Shown piece after piece: positions 45,384-57,162 of a DNA stretch of 64,000 nt; position 1 is the stretch's first letter, and each line of letters begins with the position of its first letter. Below the pieces are notes generated by a model. It saw only the letters and a program-made list of their open reading frames with translations, was not told the origin of the DNA and ran no database searches. The position numbers and the translations under genes were made by a program. This DNA is from Lepraria neglecta (lineage: Eukaryota > Ascomycota > Lecanoromycetes > Lecanorales > Stereocaulaceae). The stretch is taken from assembly GCA_033220425.1 (NCBI GenBank), contig CM065653.1:1860001-1924000 (forward strand), in the 5' to 3' direction.

Positions 45384-46901
45384 TCACCGATGATGCGTCG
45401 CCGTTAAGCTAGACACACTATTATCATCACCATTCCATCTCTGACTCGCCTTCGCACCCGACAGTCTCTCAAAAATCCCCTTCACACCACCACCACTGAC
45501 ACCTTTTGCATCTCTACCACCTTTCCCAAAACTTCCCAACCTAGCCCTCGTCCCTTTTCCGCCAAGATTAGATCTATTAGAATCCACCTCCCCAACCCAC
45601 CCATTCCTCCTAGGCAACTCCGGCCTCCCCGACACCGCACGCCCCAAATTCCGACACGCAGTCTGCGACGTGATAACATAAACAACCGCATTCCAGAACC
45701 CTTGCGAGGGAAAAGCAAGCGTTTCTGTATAATTGAGCCCCCAATTGAAATCATTAGGACGCAAGAGCGAGACGACGCGGTTGATGGATGAGGGGATCCA
45801 TGAGATTAGCAAAGCGCAGAAATAGAGGAATGCCACGCGCGCGTAGAGCCAGGCGTCGGGGTTCGTTTCGCTGAGTGCGGCGTTGCGCGTTAGACTGCCT
45901 AGACGGAACATGTCTGGTCGAGTTGGTTGATTCATTTCTGCTTGAGATCCGACGCCTATGTCAACGGTGTATGGATCGAAGTCCTCTTGTTGTAATTCTG
46001 CAGGACCGGGTATCGATGGCTTACGCGCGGCTTCGGTATCGACGGGAGACTTATTGTCAGTAGAGTCCAGACGCGGACGGGATGTGCTGACGATTTCGAT
46101 TTCTGTGATGATGATGCCGGCGAAGGGGTCTTCATTCAGAGGATTGAAAAGTCCCTTAAGTTCGTAGCGGTGACGCCAGACCTTTCTGAAGGCAAGGCAG
46201 TAGATTAGGAAGGCGGAGAACAGCGCGATCCATATTATGCCGTAGAAAGTTGCAATGCGCAGGAAGTCCCATTCGTCTGTAACCCAGCACCAGAGCTATG
46301 AAGAAGGAAAAACACATGGTTAGCGTGTCTTCGATGCTGGACAAGAAGGGATGTCTGTTGGGAAAGTGCGTCTTACAAGAGCATTGCCGTACACATGGCC
46401 GCGCTCTTTGGTTTTGAGGAAGAGATAGACTGTCGCTGGGATGAAGGACGCGCCGTAGCAGCCGATGAAATATTTCCATTCTTGCGCCTGCATACGTGGT
46501 GCCGTCCATTTGCGGAATAAGGCGAGGTAGACATTGAAGGCCATGCAGAGCGCCCAGAACATGTCTACTCCGAGGAAGCTATGCTAACTCTTAACGGTGA
46601 TCACAAGTGGGAGACGAGAAATATAAAGCGTCTCATACAATTGAAGAACCCAAGCTTGAAATTGGCACAGCGATGAGTTCGGCCCAGCATCGATACCATC
46701 TTGAGATATTAGAAAAGCAATGCTCGTGCCCAGGTTACTCCATGATGCAAAGAAGATGAGGCGATTTATGGGCTTGTCGAATCCTCTGCCTAGGAGGAAT
46801 GTTGATAGAATGAAGAGGATGCCGAGCAAGGAGAAGATGGAAGTGACGCGTTCGGTGATTACCGTAGCATTGAGCTGGCTAGGAGTCAACGAGAGGCCCA
46901 T
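45384..46901 (-). CDS. Seven-helix GPCR, cAMP-receptor-like family
   Basis: Exons 45384-46295, 46377-46578 and 46639-46901 (complement) encode 458 residues; introns of 60 bp (phase 2) and 81 bp (phase 0) are confirmed by frame. Seven hydrophobic helices are visible: SIFSLLGILFILSTFLLG, LIFFASWSNLGTSIAFLI, WVLQFFLGVDMFWALCMAFN, FIGCYGASFIPATVYLFL, IATFYGIIWIALFSAFLIYC, LYARVAFLYFCALLISWIP and FWNAVVYVITSQTACR. Cytosolic loop 3 is long (about 90 residues) and acidic. The C-terminal tail is basic and Ser/Gly-rich. This layout fits fungal class GprH/cAR1-like receptors, proposed sensors of nutrients or cAMP-like ligands signalling through heterotrimeric G proteins. The ligand cannot be told from sequence. 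Confidence 0.85.
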
Positions 46902-48670
46902 CTTGATTGAAGCGGTGTTGGAACACTCCGCTGAAATACTGCGAATCGTATGATGTTTTCGTAGCCAAGAAAATCACGTTCAATGCAGCAACGAAATTAA
47001 CTGCACATTGAGCGCGAACAATTGATTTATGCAGCTGGGCAGCGGATTTTGGCAATGCCACACCACTCACGCCTTTGACAAGACACACAACGGCGATCTT
47101 GATATGCAGATCCTAAACAGGGTGATTCAGGCCCTTGCAGATGGCGCTGTGCCGTTCTCCACGAGGGCCATCCCACCACAATTGTAATATCTGAGCCAAT
47201 GGCATACCCAGCACATTGGGCAAGCCTCAAGGTTCATGGCTCGGCCTTTAAAGCTTGAGCTGCATAACAACCTCCGATTCAGAAAAGTTTGCGAGAGTAG
47301 CTCGGCAAATATAAAAGCCTTAGCGATGGTGTAGTGCTGTGCCAAGCTCACACATATAAGGTGGTGTGTTGTCGTTTTTATATCACATCACTTGAATAAT
47401 ATAACGTAGTGCGAGCTTTGCACCATGACAGACTCGCTCAGTGATGCGCAGACTATCCTTTTGAGGATGCTTGCTCAACCTGTTTTCTTAGCTGAGGTCT
47501 CTTTCCCATGGCCATCGACATGGCAACAAGCACTGAGAGGTCGGAGTCCCCTCCGCACCATGACGAGTGGGTCGCAACAATGGTGGTGTAGTGGGGTGGC
47601 AACTCCCCTGTGACTGGCCAACGAATTCTGGTTTCAAAATGAAATGACGAGACCCTGATGAAATGAGAGGACTATTAATCTCCTAGGGCTGCGCGCAGCA
47701 CGAGTTTGATGTTACTTATAAAGCTTTATCAGCGGCGCCTCTCAAGGTGTGGATGGACACGCGGGGTGGGGCACAGTGCTCTAGCGGACCGCAAAGGTGG
47801 CCGCAGTGGTCCAAGATTCTAAGAGTAATGCCCAGTGATGTCAGCCACACCAATACTGTATATAGTCGAGAGGGCTGTTGAGGCGAGGTGTGGATGCCAC
47901 GTTCCAAGTACCCTTGTTCTCGGACGATCTTGCCACCGCACATGTAATAAGGGCTTTTTCCCATGGTGACTTACCAGCTTCATCTCCCAACCAGCTGTTG
48001 TACCTTTGAAACCGCGAGATCCATGGTCCATGAGTGAGTATCGAAGCGGCAGAAGCTTAAAGGGGGGATTGTCGTGAGCAGAGCTGGCCAACGCTAGTCT
48101 TTTACGCTGCGACCAGACTGTTCCGCGACATCGACGATAAGAGTTCCCTTCATCTCATTGAGGTAGAGACTAAGGTATTGCTATCCTCGCCACTGCTGTG
48201 CATAGAAGATAGCCCCAGGACTCGACGCCATTGCCAACCTTTGCGCGGAAGCGGGAACTCAGCCGGCAACGGCACCAACGGGAGTGACCCCTAAGTTCCC
48301 AGCGAGGCCAATCTCACCCTAGAGCTCGGCCCCCAAGCGCCATAGGGAGAAGATAAGTGTCTCAAGCATGCTCGTGGTGGTGACCCTCAATCTGATTGCC
48401 AGACTACCCGTGCCAAAGAGAGATAAGTTTGTATTAAGGCTTTATCTTTGCCATTGATTAAGTTCTACGAAGTTACTATGAATTACTGCAGCTCTAACTA
48501 ACACCGAAAGGATGCAAAAGAAATAAAAGAAAGACAGCAAGCACTCTATACATGGTCCATGAGCAAGCAGTCAATCAAACAAATAATCGAAAAGGTAACA
48601 AAAATTCGAACGAGCAAGCACCCAGTTCTTCCCCGCACCTCCTTCGCTTTTAATTACCACTCTCACTCAC
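46902..48670. other. Long intergenic gap before the polyketide cluster
   Basis: 1.77 kb with no gene supported on either strand; short frames (for example 47819-48091, minus) lack protein character. It includes the GPCR promoter and the 3' flank of the PKS gene. Confidence 0.5.
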
Positions 48671-51600
48671 TCAAGCCAATGCTTCCCTTAGGAACTCAGT
48701 CAACTTATCCACATACGGCGCCCTCATCATACTGAAATGATTACCCTCCATATGCCTCGTGGTGATCTTGCTTTCATCCAAAAACTCCTCCCAAAGATTC
48801 GGCCCAAAATCTGTCCTGTTCTCCAACAACCACTGCGCATGTCCGTATGGATATGGGTCTGGCTTAGGGTCGTCAGGGAGCTTGCATACGCCATCTTCGC
48901 ACCACATAGCCCATACATTTGGACACTTAGCGGGGTCAATCTTCACAGCATCGTAGGTGGAGAGCGCGTGGACTGAAGCCGCGAAGTGAGGAAGGAGCCA
49001 AGGTGGGAGTTTCTCGAGAGCGCCTTCACCGTCACCGAGGAGACCGATGGAGCCAAAGAAGCGATGGATAGAGCTGGGTAGGGGCTCAATAATTAGTGGG
49101 CAGGGTGTGTCGATGAAAACAAGGGTGTCGACAACATCGCCAGCCTCGAGTAATTGGCGGACTGTCTCGAAGGAGATAACGCCACCTGCGGACCAGCCGC
49201 CGACGTGGTAAGGTCCTTTGGGCTGGCGGCGTTTGATTTCTTGGATGAACTTCGTGGCGATGCCGACGACGCCACAAATGAACTCCTCGGGAGTCCGGCA
49301 GAAGGGAGAGGTGAGACCCCAGACAGCTACCTTGGGGGAGATTTCGTCCATGAAGATGTATGAGGTTGGCGCTCCACCACCATCTGGGATGAGCCAGAAT
49401 TGTTTCTCCGCGTTCTTAGGACTGCCTTGAAGCAAGACGGAGCTCGCGAAGCGTTCTGGTAGAAGAGATTTCTTGACCTTTGGCACCTGAGACACCTGCT
49501 GTGATGTTGGTGCTGGTGCGGGTGTTGGGGCTTGTGCCGGAGCTGGTGCTAGTTGCTTTGGCTGTGGCTTTGGCTTCGGTGGTGGCCCGATGTGAAGAGC
49601 TGTCTCGATGGATTTGATGGTCTGATTGTCAACCAAGAAATCTGATGGCAACGAAAGGCCAGCCTTCTCGCGTAAGATCCCAAGGATAGAGAGGCTCATC
49701 AGTGAATCCATGCCAAGCGCACTCAGATCGTCAGCTGCTGAGAGCTCTGCGATATCCACACCCATCTCCTCCGAGATGGTTTGCCGGATGATCATCGATA
49801 GAGAGTCGGGATCTGAGGGGGTACCTGGAGATCCTGGGGGAGATATAGGTGTCGCCACTGACCCATCTTGTGAGTCGTCGTCATCTGAGTCCAGCGATGG
49901 CGTGGCGGTGCTAGATGCGTAGTCATCTTCGACGTCAATGCCCTTGGAAGATTCGTATTGGCGCAGATGAACCTTCAAGGAGCCAACGGTAGGGTAGTCC
50001 ACGAAGACAGATGATGGAGTGTCGATTTCCATCTCCTCGCGGATCCTGCCGCTGATTGACAGCGACATCAAGGAGTCGACACCCATATTTGCGAAATCTA
50101 AGCCGTCAGCCAGCTCAGAGACATCCACACCAACTTCCGATGCAATGATATCGAGGACCTTAGTAGTGACTGAAGGGCCTGTAATCGAGCGTGGAGCCAT
50201 TTTGGGTTTGGCAGCCACTGCTTTGTGAGCAGCTTTGGTGGTGATAGCAGGCCGGCTGGAGATGGGGCCCTTCTGCGCTGCAAGACCTTTAGGTGGCAGG
50301 AAGGTGTTCAGAAGCGTTCGTGGGATGCACTGGAATTTCAAAGCACCGCACATGCCGATGATCCTGTCACCATCGAAGATGTAAACATCACCAGCTACCA
50401 TGTTACCTGCAAGTGGTTGCATCTTGACATAGGAGCGGTATGTCTTGTTCGCGATAAGAGGCTCGGCAAAGCGCATCGATTCCCAGCCATGCGAGACGTA
50501 CACCTGCTTGCTCGAGTCCACAGCGTCGTTGGCGTTGACAATGAAACCAGCCAGATGACAGACGCTATCGATCCAGTAAGGACTGCAGACGAAGTTCCCA
50601 TCGGCTTCAGTAGTCTGGAAGGCTATATGAGCGGTAGCTTCAAGCGCTGGGCTGTCGAGGATGACTTCTTCCATTCCTCTGTATTTGGAGTCATATTCGA
50701 CAAAGGCACCGAAGAGTTTATAAGCCATTCCTCGAAGCATACGGTGAGCCGAACCAGATGTGGCAGCCTTCTTTAGTCCATCCACTCGGCCACTGATAAG
50801 GTAAGCGCTTCGCTGCCATTCTGCAAGCCAGTCAGCTCCAGAGCCAAAGTCGACGAAGCACTTCGCGTGCTGAGTCTCGCCCTTTCCAGATCCGCTGCTG
50901 AAGACAAGGTTTGCTTTTCCCGTAGTGATATCGGCTGTGGTGGCAGTCAAGCGTAAGGTCTGTCCCTTTCCACCATCATCATTAGCAATAAAGGGTTTGA
51001 AGACTTCCATGTGGCACACGTTCATATGCACAGTCTTGGTTTCTGGGCGGACAAGCTTGTACAAGTGTTCTCCAATTGTCATCGCCATGTCGCCATAGAT
51101 TGATGATGGACAGAGTGCAGTGCCATTGACGACGTGGCCGCTGATAGCGGCAAGGAGATCGGGTCGAGAGATATCAGACTCCACGACGACTGTTGCCTTG
51201 TCGGCATCGACGACTTCGGATACGACTCTATGAACGGTCGTTGTCGAAAGCTTGGGTGCTGCTGACTCGGGCAGAGCGGCGAGGCCCTGGACTTGGCCCT
51301 TATACAAGTTCCAGTCTCCAGTGTATTGAATCCAGTAGTTCTTGTTATCGAAAGCGTAAGCGGGAAGATCCAGCATCTGGACACAATCAATGAAGTCGCG
51401 ATGGTACTCGTTCCAGTCAATGGCCAGTCCTGTGGTATGAAGAGTCGCCAAGCTCTCCACTATGGTTTTGTAGGGAGCCGTGCCTTTGCGGAGGGATGAG
51501 ACCGCAACGACATCATGGCCAAGCTCTGATTTTACAAAGCTCAGGCAGACTGGATTGGGCCCGAGCTCAACCCAGACAGTCTGATCGTTGATTAGTCCCA

Positions 51601-54600
51601 GCTGCTGGGCAGCCGCCACACCTCCAGCAAAGTCGACAGTCTCTCTTGCATGACTGGCTAGGTAATGTCCATCGATGCTGTCCCCTTCACTCAAAACGCT
51701 TGCTAAAAGCGGTGAGATGACTGGAACTTCTGGTTTGCAGAAAGTGACCGATTTAGCCAGATCCTCGAACTTGGCAAGAATAGTATCAACTTGGGATGAA
51801 TGGAACGCAAACTGCACGTTGAGTTTAGTACACTTTGTGCCTTGTGCTGTCAGTTTCTCCGCGACTTTGTCGATGTCATCGACAGTACCGCCAAGGACTG
51901 TTTCTCGTGCTCCATTGACGCAAGCCACCTCCACTCCTGGGAAGTCGGTAAAGTGCTCTCTCAATAAGCTCGTCGAAGACTTTGTGGCGAGCATGGCATG
52001 AGTGTTAGCAATGCACATCTCTTGCAGCAACCTCGCTCTCTCTCCAACAAGATAGATGGTCTCGGAGACTGAGATGACTCCGGCCGCATTGAGTGCAGCA
52101 TATTCTCCAAGACTGTGACCTATCACCACCTCAGGCTTGACGCCCCAGGAAGCCCATAAGCGTGTCAGAGCCATCTGTATACAGGTCAAGCCAACTTGGA
52201 CCACCATTGGAGACAGATCCTTAGCCTCAACATCACCTTTGATGAGAGAGAGGAATGATGGGAAACCCAGGCCAACGGCAATGCTGTCGAAACTATTTAC
52301 GTCGGCGCGGAAGTGTTTCGAAAGGTCGTAGACTTGCTTGCCTAGTGCAGTGTAGTGCGAGCCTTGACCAGTGTAGGCAAAGGCAATGCTTGGAGAGATG
52401 CTTGACACTGGCTCAATTGCATCGTCCATCTTCGAGGCTAGGATCTCCATCGCTTTACTCAAGCTATCACAGCCAAAAGCAATGCGGTAGTTATGCTGGA
52501 TACGACGAGCGGTGGTGGTATATGACAGATCTGGAAGGCGGGTTTCTGGATTCCTCTTGATATATTGTACGAGGTTCTTGCTGTTTGCTCGAAGTGCAGA
52601 TTTGGACTTGGCTGAAACGGCAATAACCCATTCGCCTCGCTTGTCATTCCTGAGAGGAGCTCTCGGTGGTGCATCTTCGAGAAGCAGGGCTGTGTTACCA
52701 CCAGCAGCACTGAAGTTGTTGACAAATATCCGTCTTGGCGAGCCATCTTTGGATACTAGCGGAGTGGGCTTGAACGCAATGTGTATGTTGCGCGCATTCA
52801 GATCCTGAGGAAAGCCCTGGTTGATGGTCTTCTTGATGCCGCAATGAGGTGGGATGGTATTCTTCTGCATCATAAGGAGGCACTTGATCATGGCGGTAAC
52901 GCCAGATACTGCTTCTCCATGGCCCACGTTTGCCTTGACTGAACCAAGGTGGAGAGACTTCTTCCTTGTTCCTGATCGAGATGCAGGTGCAAAGATATTT
53001 GACACAGACTTCATTTCTGTACCGTCACCAGCCTGAGTGCCGGTTCCGTGCATTTCGACATAGCTGACATCGTGGGGATCCACTCCAGCGTCGTCCATGA
53101 CTTTCTTGAACAATTGCTCCTGGGTAGGCGCGTGAGGATGTGTGATTGATATGGCATTCGCGGAGTGGTTGGTAGCGGTTTCGAGTATGACACCCAGGAT
53201 ACGATCATTGTCAGCCAGAGCGTCGTGTAGGCGCTTTATTACCAAGCTCCCAATACCATCGCCACGGCAGTACCCATCTGCATCGTTGTCGAATGTCTGA
53301 CAGTTTCCAGTCTTGGACAAGAATTGCCCGCGGCTGAGTCCGGCGAAAATGTCGGAATTGGTCATCACATTAAGACCTCCAGTCACCGCCGTATCGCAAT
53401 CGCCAGCCCACAGAGACGTGCATGCCAGTTGCAACGCGGCTGCGCTCGAGGAACATGCGGTATCGATGCTGAAACTTGGGCCACTGAATTTGAAGTAGTA
53501 GTTGATTCTCCCCTTGATATTCTGTTAGAAAAAACCTGAGAGACGCTTCTGGGCTGTTACTTACTGGCGCAAACGCTCTGACTCCTGCAGTAATGAAGTA
53601 TGTGTCTATATCTTGAGCTTCATTGATTTCTCGCCAATCATCGCTGGTCTGACCATAAAAAGTTCCAATCCTGTCGAGCTTGGTCGATGGCGACCTGTTG
53701 GGGACGTAACCTGCCATTTCCAGCGCTTCGTATGCGCTTGCTAGACCGAGTCGATGCATGGGATCAGTCACAGTTGCCTCACGAGGTGACATGTTGAAGA
53801 ATCGCGGGTCAAAGAGGCCAGGCTCGTCAATGAAATTGCCGTAAGGGGTATGACTAGTGTTCCGCGTCTTCCCTGTAGGGTCATAGTGTTTGTCCACATT
53901 GAATCGATCTGCAGGAATCTTTGGAACAATCAGTGCCCTAATCAAGAAGCCATGCATAGAGAGAAATCTTACTTTTCGGTGGACGTCCAAACCAGCTTCA
54001 AGCAAATCCCAGAACTTTTCATGATCAGCTGCGTTAGGAAATCTGCCTGCCATTCCGACTATCGCAAGCTTTGGTTTCCTCGATGACCTGGGCGCTTCAT
54101 TGATATCACCCAGACCATCTGGTGTTTGTGCTGGTGTATTTACATGGAATTTCACATCGACCTCGGTTTCGGAGTCCAAGGCTTTTGTAAAAATGCTCTC
54201 CGAACTGTTAGGGCCAAGTGAGATGATGTCGCACGTGCGACAGTGAGACGCAGCCACTAGGTCTTGGCATCCGACAATGACATCTCGAAGCTTCAGAGGC
54301 TCGTTCAAGATATCATTGACGACTGCTGCGAGGACTGTTGGTGCGTCAAAGCTCCGATCAAAGGACGTACCCGAGCTTGTTGAGATTAGGGGTAGGGCCA
54401 GCCTGTAATTTGCTAACGTTCTTGACCTTCTTGTGTCTGACGAGCACATGATCTGGCTTATGTCGACTCCCCTGTGCAAGTGGGGAGCGTGGTATGGCCC
54501 ATGAACTGGCAGTTCAACGCGCTTGGTGGCTAGGACAGTGGATGATTCCCAAAGCTGTTTCAGTGTTGCTGGTGGGCCGCTGATGATTACTGAATCAGCG

Positions 54601-55330
54601 GTGAAAGCACTGATGTAGGCGTGATTACTCTGGGGGAGTGTCTATCGAAGGCTGTTAATTTGGTATGCTTAAAGAAGTGATCGGCCTTGTATCACCTTTT
54701 CTTGATGGAATGAGGCAAGAATAGGCAGGGCCTCGGCCTCTGTCATTTCTGAAATGGCATGGGACCAGCTCTTGGCACCATCCTGTGTGGTTGCAACTTC
54801 CACATGTCTAGCTGTTGTTCTGGCATGGTTACCAACACGGAAAGCAATCAAGATGACTTCCACAGCAAGGGGTATTAGAGCAGTGATCTCAGGTGAGAAT
54901 GCCACAGCAGCTGCGGCCAATAGCCCGGCGGATATGCCAACGACGCATGATTTGGACGTCTCGTCAGAATGGCCACGAAGAGCACCGGTGTACCTAGAAA
55001 GATTTAGAATTCTCGTTCCAGGATCTGAGTTAAGTGCTCTCACTCAATGTAATGCGCCAACTGAGAAATGCAGAGGAGGGCATTCGCCACTCCCTCGTGA
55101 CCTTCGATTGAGCTCGTCCGGTCGTTCAGCTCGGCGATGGTAGTGAACGGTGGGATAGCTTCTCTCTCGGATGGAGGGAGTTGGGCAATCTCATGTCGCA
55201 GGGCATCGCTGGACCTTTGGAAGAGGAGACTGAGGAAAGGATTCTCTCTGTTTTCAAGAACCTGCTTTTGAATATGGGCATGATTGACCAGTGCTTGATC
55301 CCCAAACAGGAGAACTCGCATCTCAACCAT
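48671..55330 (-). CDS. Non-reducing polyketide synthase SAT-KS-MAT-PT-ACP-ACP-TE
   Basis: Five exons (complement of 48671-53512, 53565-53918, 53973-54641, 54696-54993, 55044-55330) encode 2149 residues. Landmarks: SAT with Ser117 in GISAG and His246 in HGPYHAPH; KS Cys556 in DTACSSS with His691 (EMHGTGT) and His734 (NVGHGEA); MAT Ser1003 in GHSLGEYAA; product template His1329 (SGHVVNG) and Asp1518 (YWIDSVCH); two ACPs with Ser1683 (GVDSLMS) and Ser1806 (GMDSLMS); a thioesterase with Ser1977 (GGWSAGG) and His2128 (MEGNHFS). Domain order, two ACPs and length match the clade that makes tetrahydroxynaphthalene or YWA1-type pigments (Colletotrichum PKS1, Aspergillus wA/Alb1). With the neighbouring reductase and dehydratase, a DHN-melanin-type naphthol is the likeliest product; product identity is inference. 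Start at 55330 (MVEMRVLLFGDQ); Met at 55321 is an alternative. Confidence 0.93.
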
Positions 55331-57162
55331 CTTCGCAGTGCAGTAACAAAGCGTTTCAGATTGTTGACAAATACGTGAAGAGTGAAGCTCCGCCGCTTGC
55401 CCAGCTTCTATAAAATCCCATCGAGTGGAGTGATTACCGTGGTATTCCCGTCCACATGTCACCATTGCTTATCACGCGCGATTCCGTTGAGCCTTGGCCC
55501 CAATGGCTCAATCTTACGATTCACCATTTCGAGGTTGCCGCCTTTGGAAATGTGCCTAACGACACATTGCCATGCTCTTCCAGGCCTGTCGGCTTTAGGA
55601 GTTCCATCCTGAACGGGATAGATTGCTCCATTAGAATCACCGATTGCGAGATGACCGACAAGCTGAAAGAGCCCTTGCAGAGCATATTGTTGCCAGAGCA
55701 CTGCGGAAACCGGAAGAAAGTGGAGTAATAGTCGTACGTTGGTAATATGAGACCGAGAAAATTTGCGACAACCATCCGGCGATAGACGTTTGTCCCTTAT
55801 CGTGGCACGTCCCCAAGTTACCGAAAGACAGCCTGGGGAAAGTCAAGTCGAGGAATCGTCATGTATTTGAATTGACCGAGACCTGCTTTCAAGATTGCTC
55901 CTGGGTCTCGCACTGGCCATGTTTTCATGTAGGTCGCGCCCCAATCGTAAGGGTCCAGATACACGACAAGCAGGCTCGACATACGATTATGCAAGAGGTG
56001 CATGACTGGAACCCAATGGCAGCGTATCACAGCAGGTTGTGGCAGAATGTGATGTGGCAATCGAGAGAGGCTCTATCATATGATTGTATTATGGAGAGTG
56101 ACGAGACAATAGAGAAAAAAGCAATTGGCTGTTTTTGGAATTAGTGAACATTCCAGATGAATTGCCGGCATCATGACTCGCATTAGTTACCTGTTAGATT
56201 TGGGGGCGATTGGTGGCAAAACGACATGGAAACGCGCTAAAACGCATGAGTAAGCAAATGATCGCCCAAACAAGGACGCTAGCACGCGTCTTTACTGCCC
56301 CCCTTCTCTTGCACTTTCCTTCCTTTCCATCAAACTCTTCACCAAAACCAAAACAATGTTTCGGATTTCCACCAACATTACTTTATTCTACATTCTCGAA
56401 AATGTCTTACTTCAATGCATTATCTTCTTCGTATTCTCCTCCGCTGCTCCTTCTCAATTTTGCTGCTATCCGAACTCTCCGAGCTTATATCCCTTTTCTC
56501 CACGAAGAAACATCCTGCCTGCAAGGGTCCGGTGTCATTGGAGCTCCTTGTATCCACTTTCTTGCAGCCTGCAGTCTGGACGTGGGATGCTGGCATAATA
56601 GCCTACGCTATTTCTTGTTCTCGACCTTCTCGACCTAGTTTCGAAAGCCTCAGTGAAGTCATCGCTTTCAAGGAAAACCAAACAGAAAGGCTTCTCTCTA
56701 GTCAACTTCATGGCGTAGCTGGCTCATCGGACTTGTCTCCGTATCATCGATTAGTTGCACTTTTGAGATGCTGAGAGAAATCTCCGATTAGCCCATCATG
56801 CAACGTCCCTTCATCGGAAACTCTGCGTTGCTCTTTTCGCTCATCCACTTCCTTGTACATTTCCCTACACACTGCTCCAGGCGATAGTTTCCTCCAACAC
56901 ACCTCACACTATGCCAAGAGCAGTCGCATATATGGATCTCTATGTCCGTCATAGATTCTACATGTGATTCTTTATACTAATCCCACCCCCTAGTACAATT
57001 ACGCGCCCTTGAGCTTTCTCTTTCCGTTCTACTGGGGGTCCGAGCCCATAATAGGATCTCCGATGCCCTTAAAGCTCTATTGTTTGTCCACACTACCTTC
57101 AGCCTTCTAGAAGACGTCGAAGCACCGGACCATCCTCCTAAAAATATTTCCACTCCGCCAAG
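55331..57162. promoter_or_regulatory. Divergent promoter, PKS / AflR-type regulator
   Basis: 1.83 kb between the PKS start and the regulator start, transcribed in opposite directions. No gene is supported inside. A CT-rich tract lies at about 56290-56470. One TCG-N5-CGA site is present at 55976-55986. The arrangement would let the regulator control the PKS and itself. Confidence 0.55.
55976..55986. promoter_or_regulatory. TCG-N5-CGA site (AflR-type half-site palindrome)
   Basis: TCGACATACGA, 646 bp upstream of the PKS start codon. AflR-family Zn2Cys6 proteins bind palindromic TCG-N5-CGA-type sites. One such match is not far above chance in a region of this size. Confidence 0.4.

Noticed and set aside
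50225-50776. 183-codon plus-strand frame inside the PKS
   Set aside because: It is antisense to the PT/ACP coding region of a clearly functional PKS.
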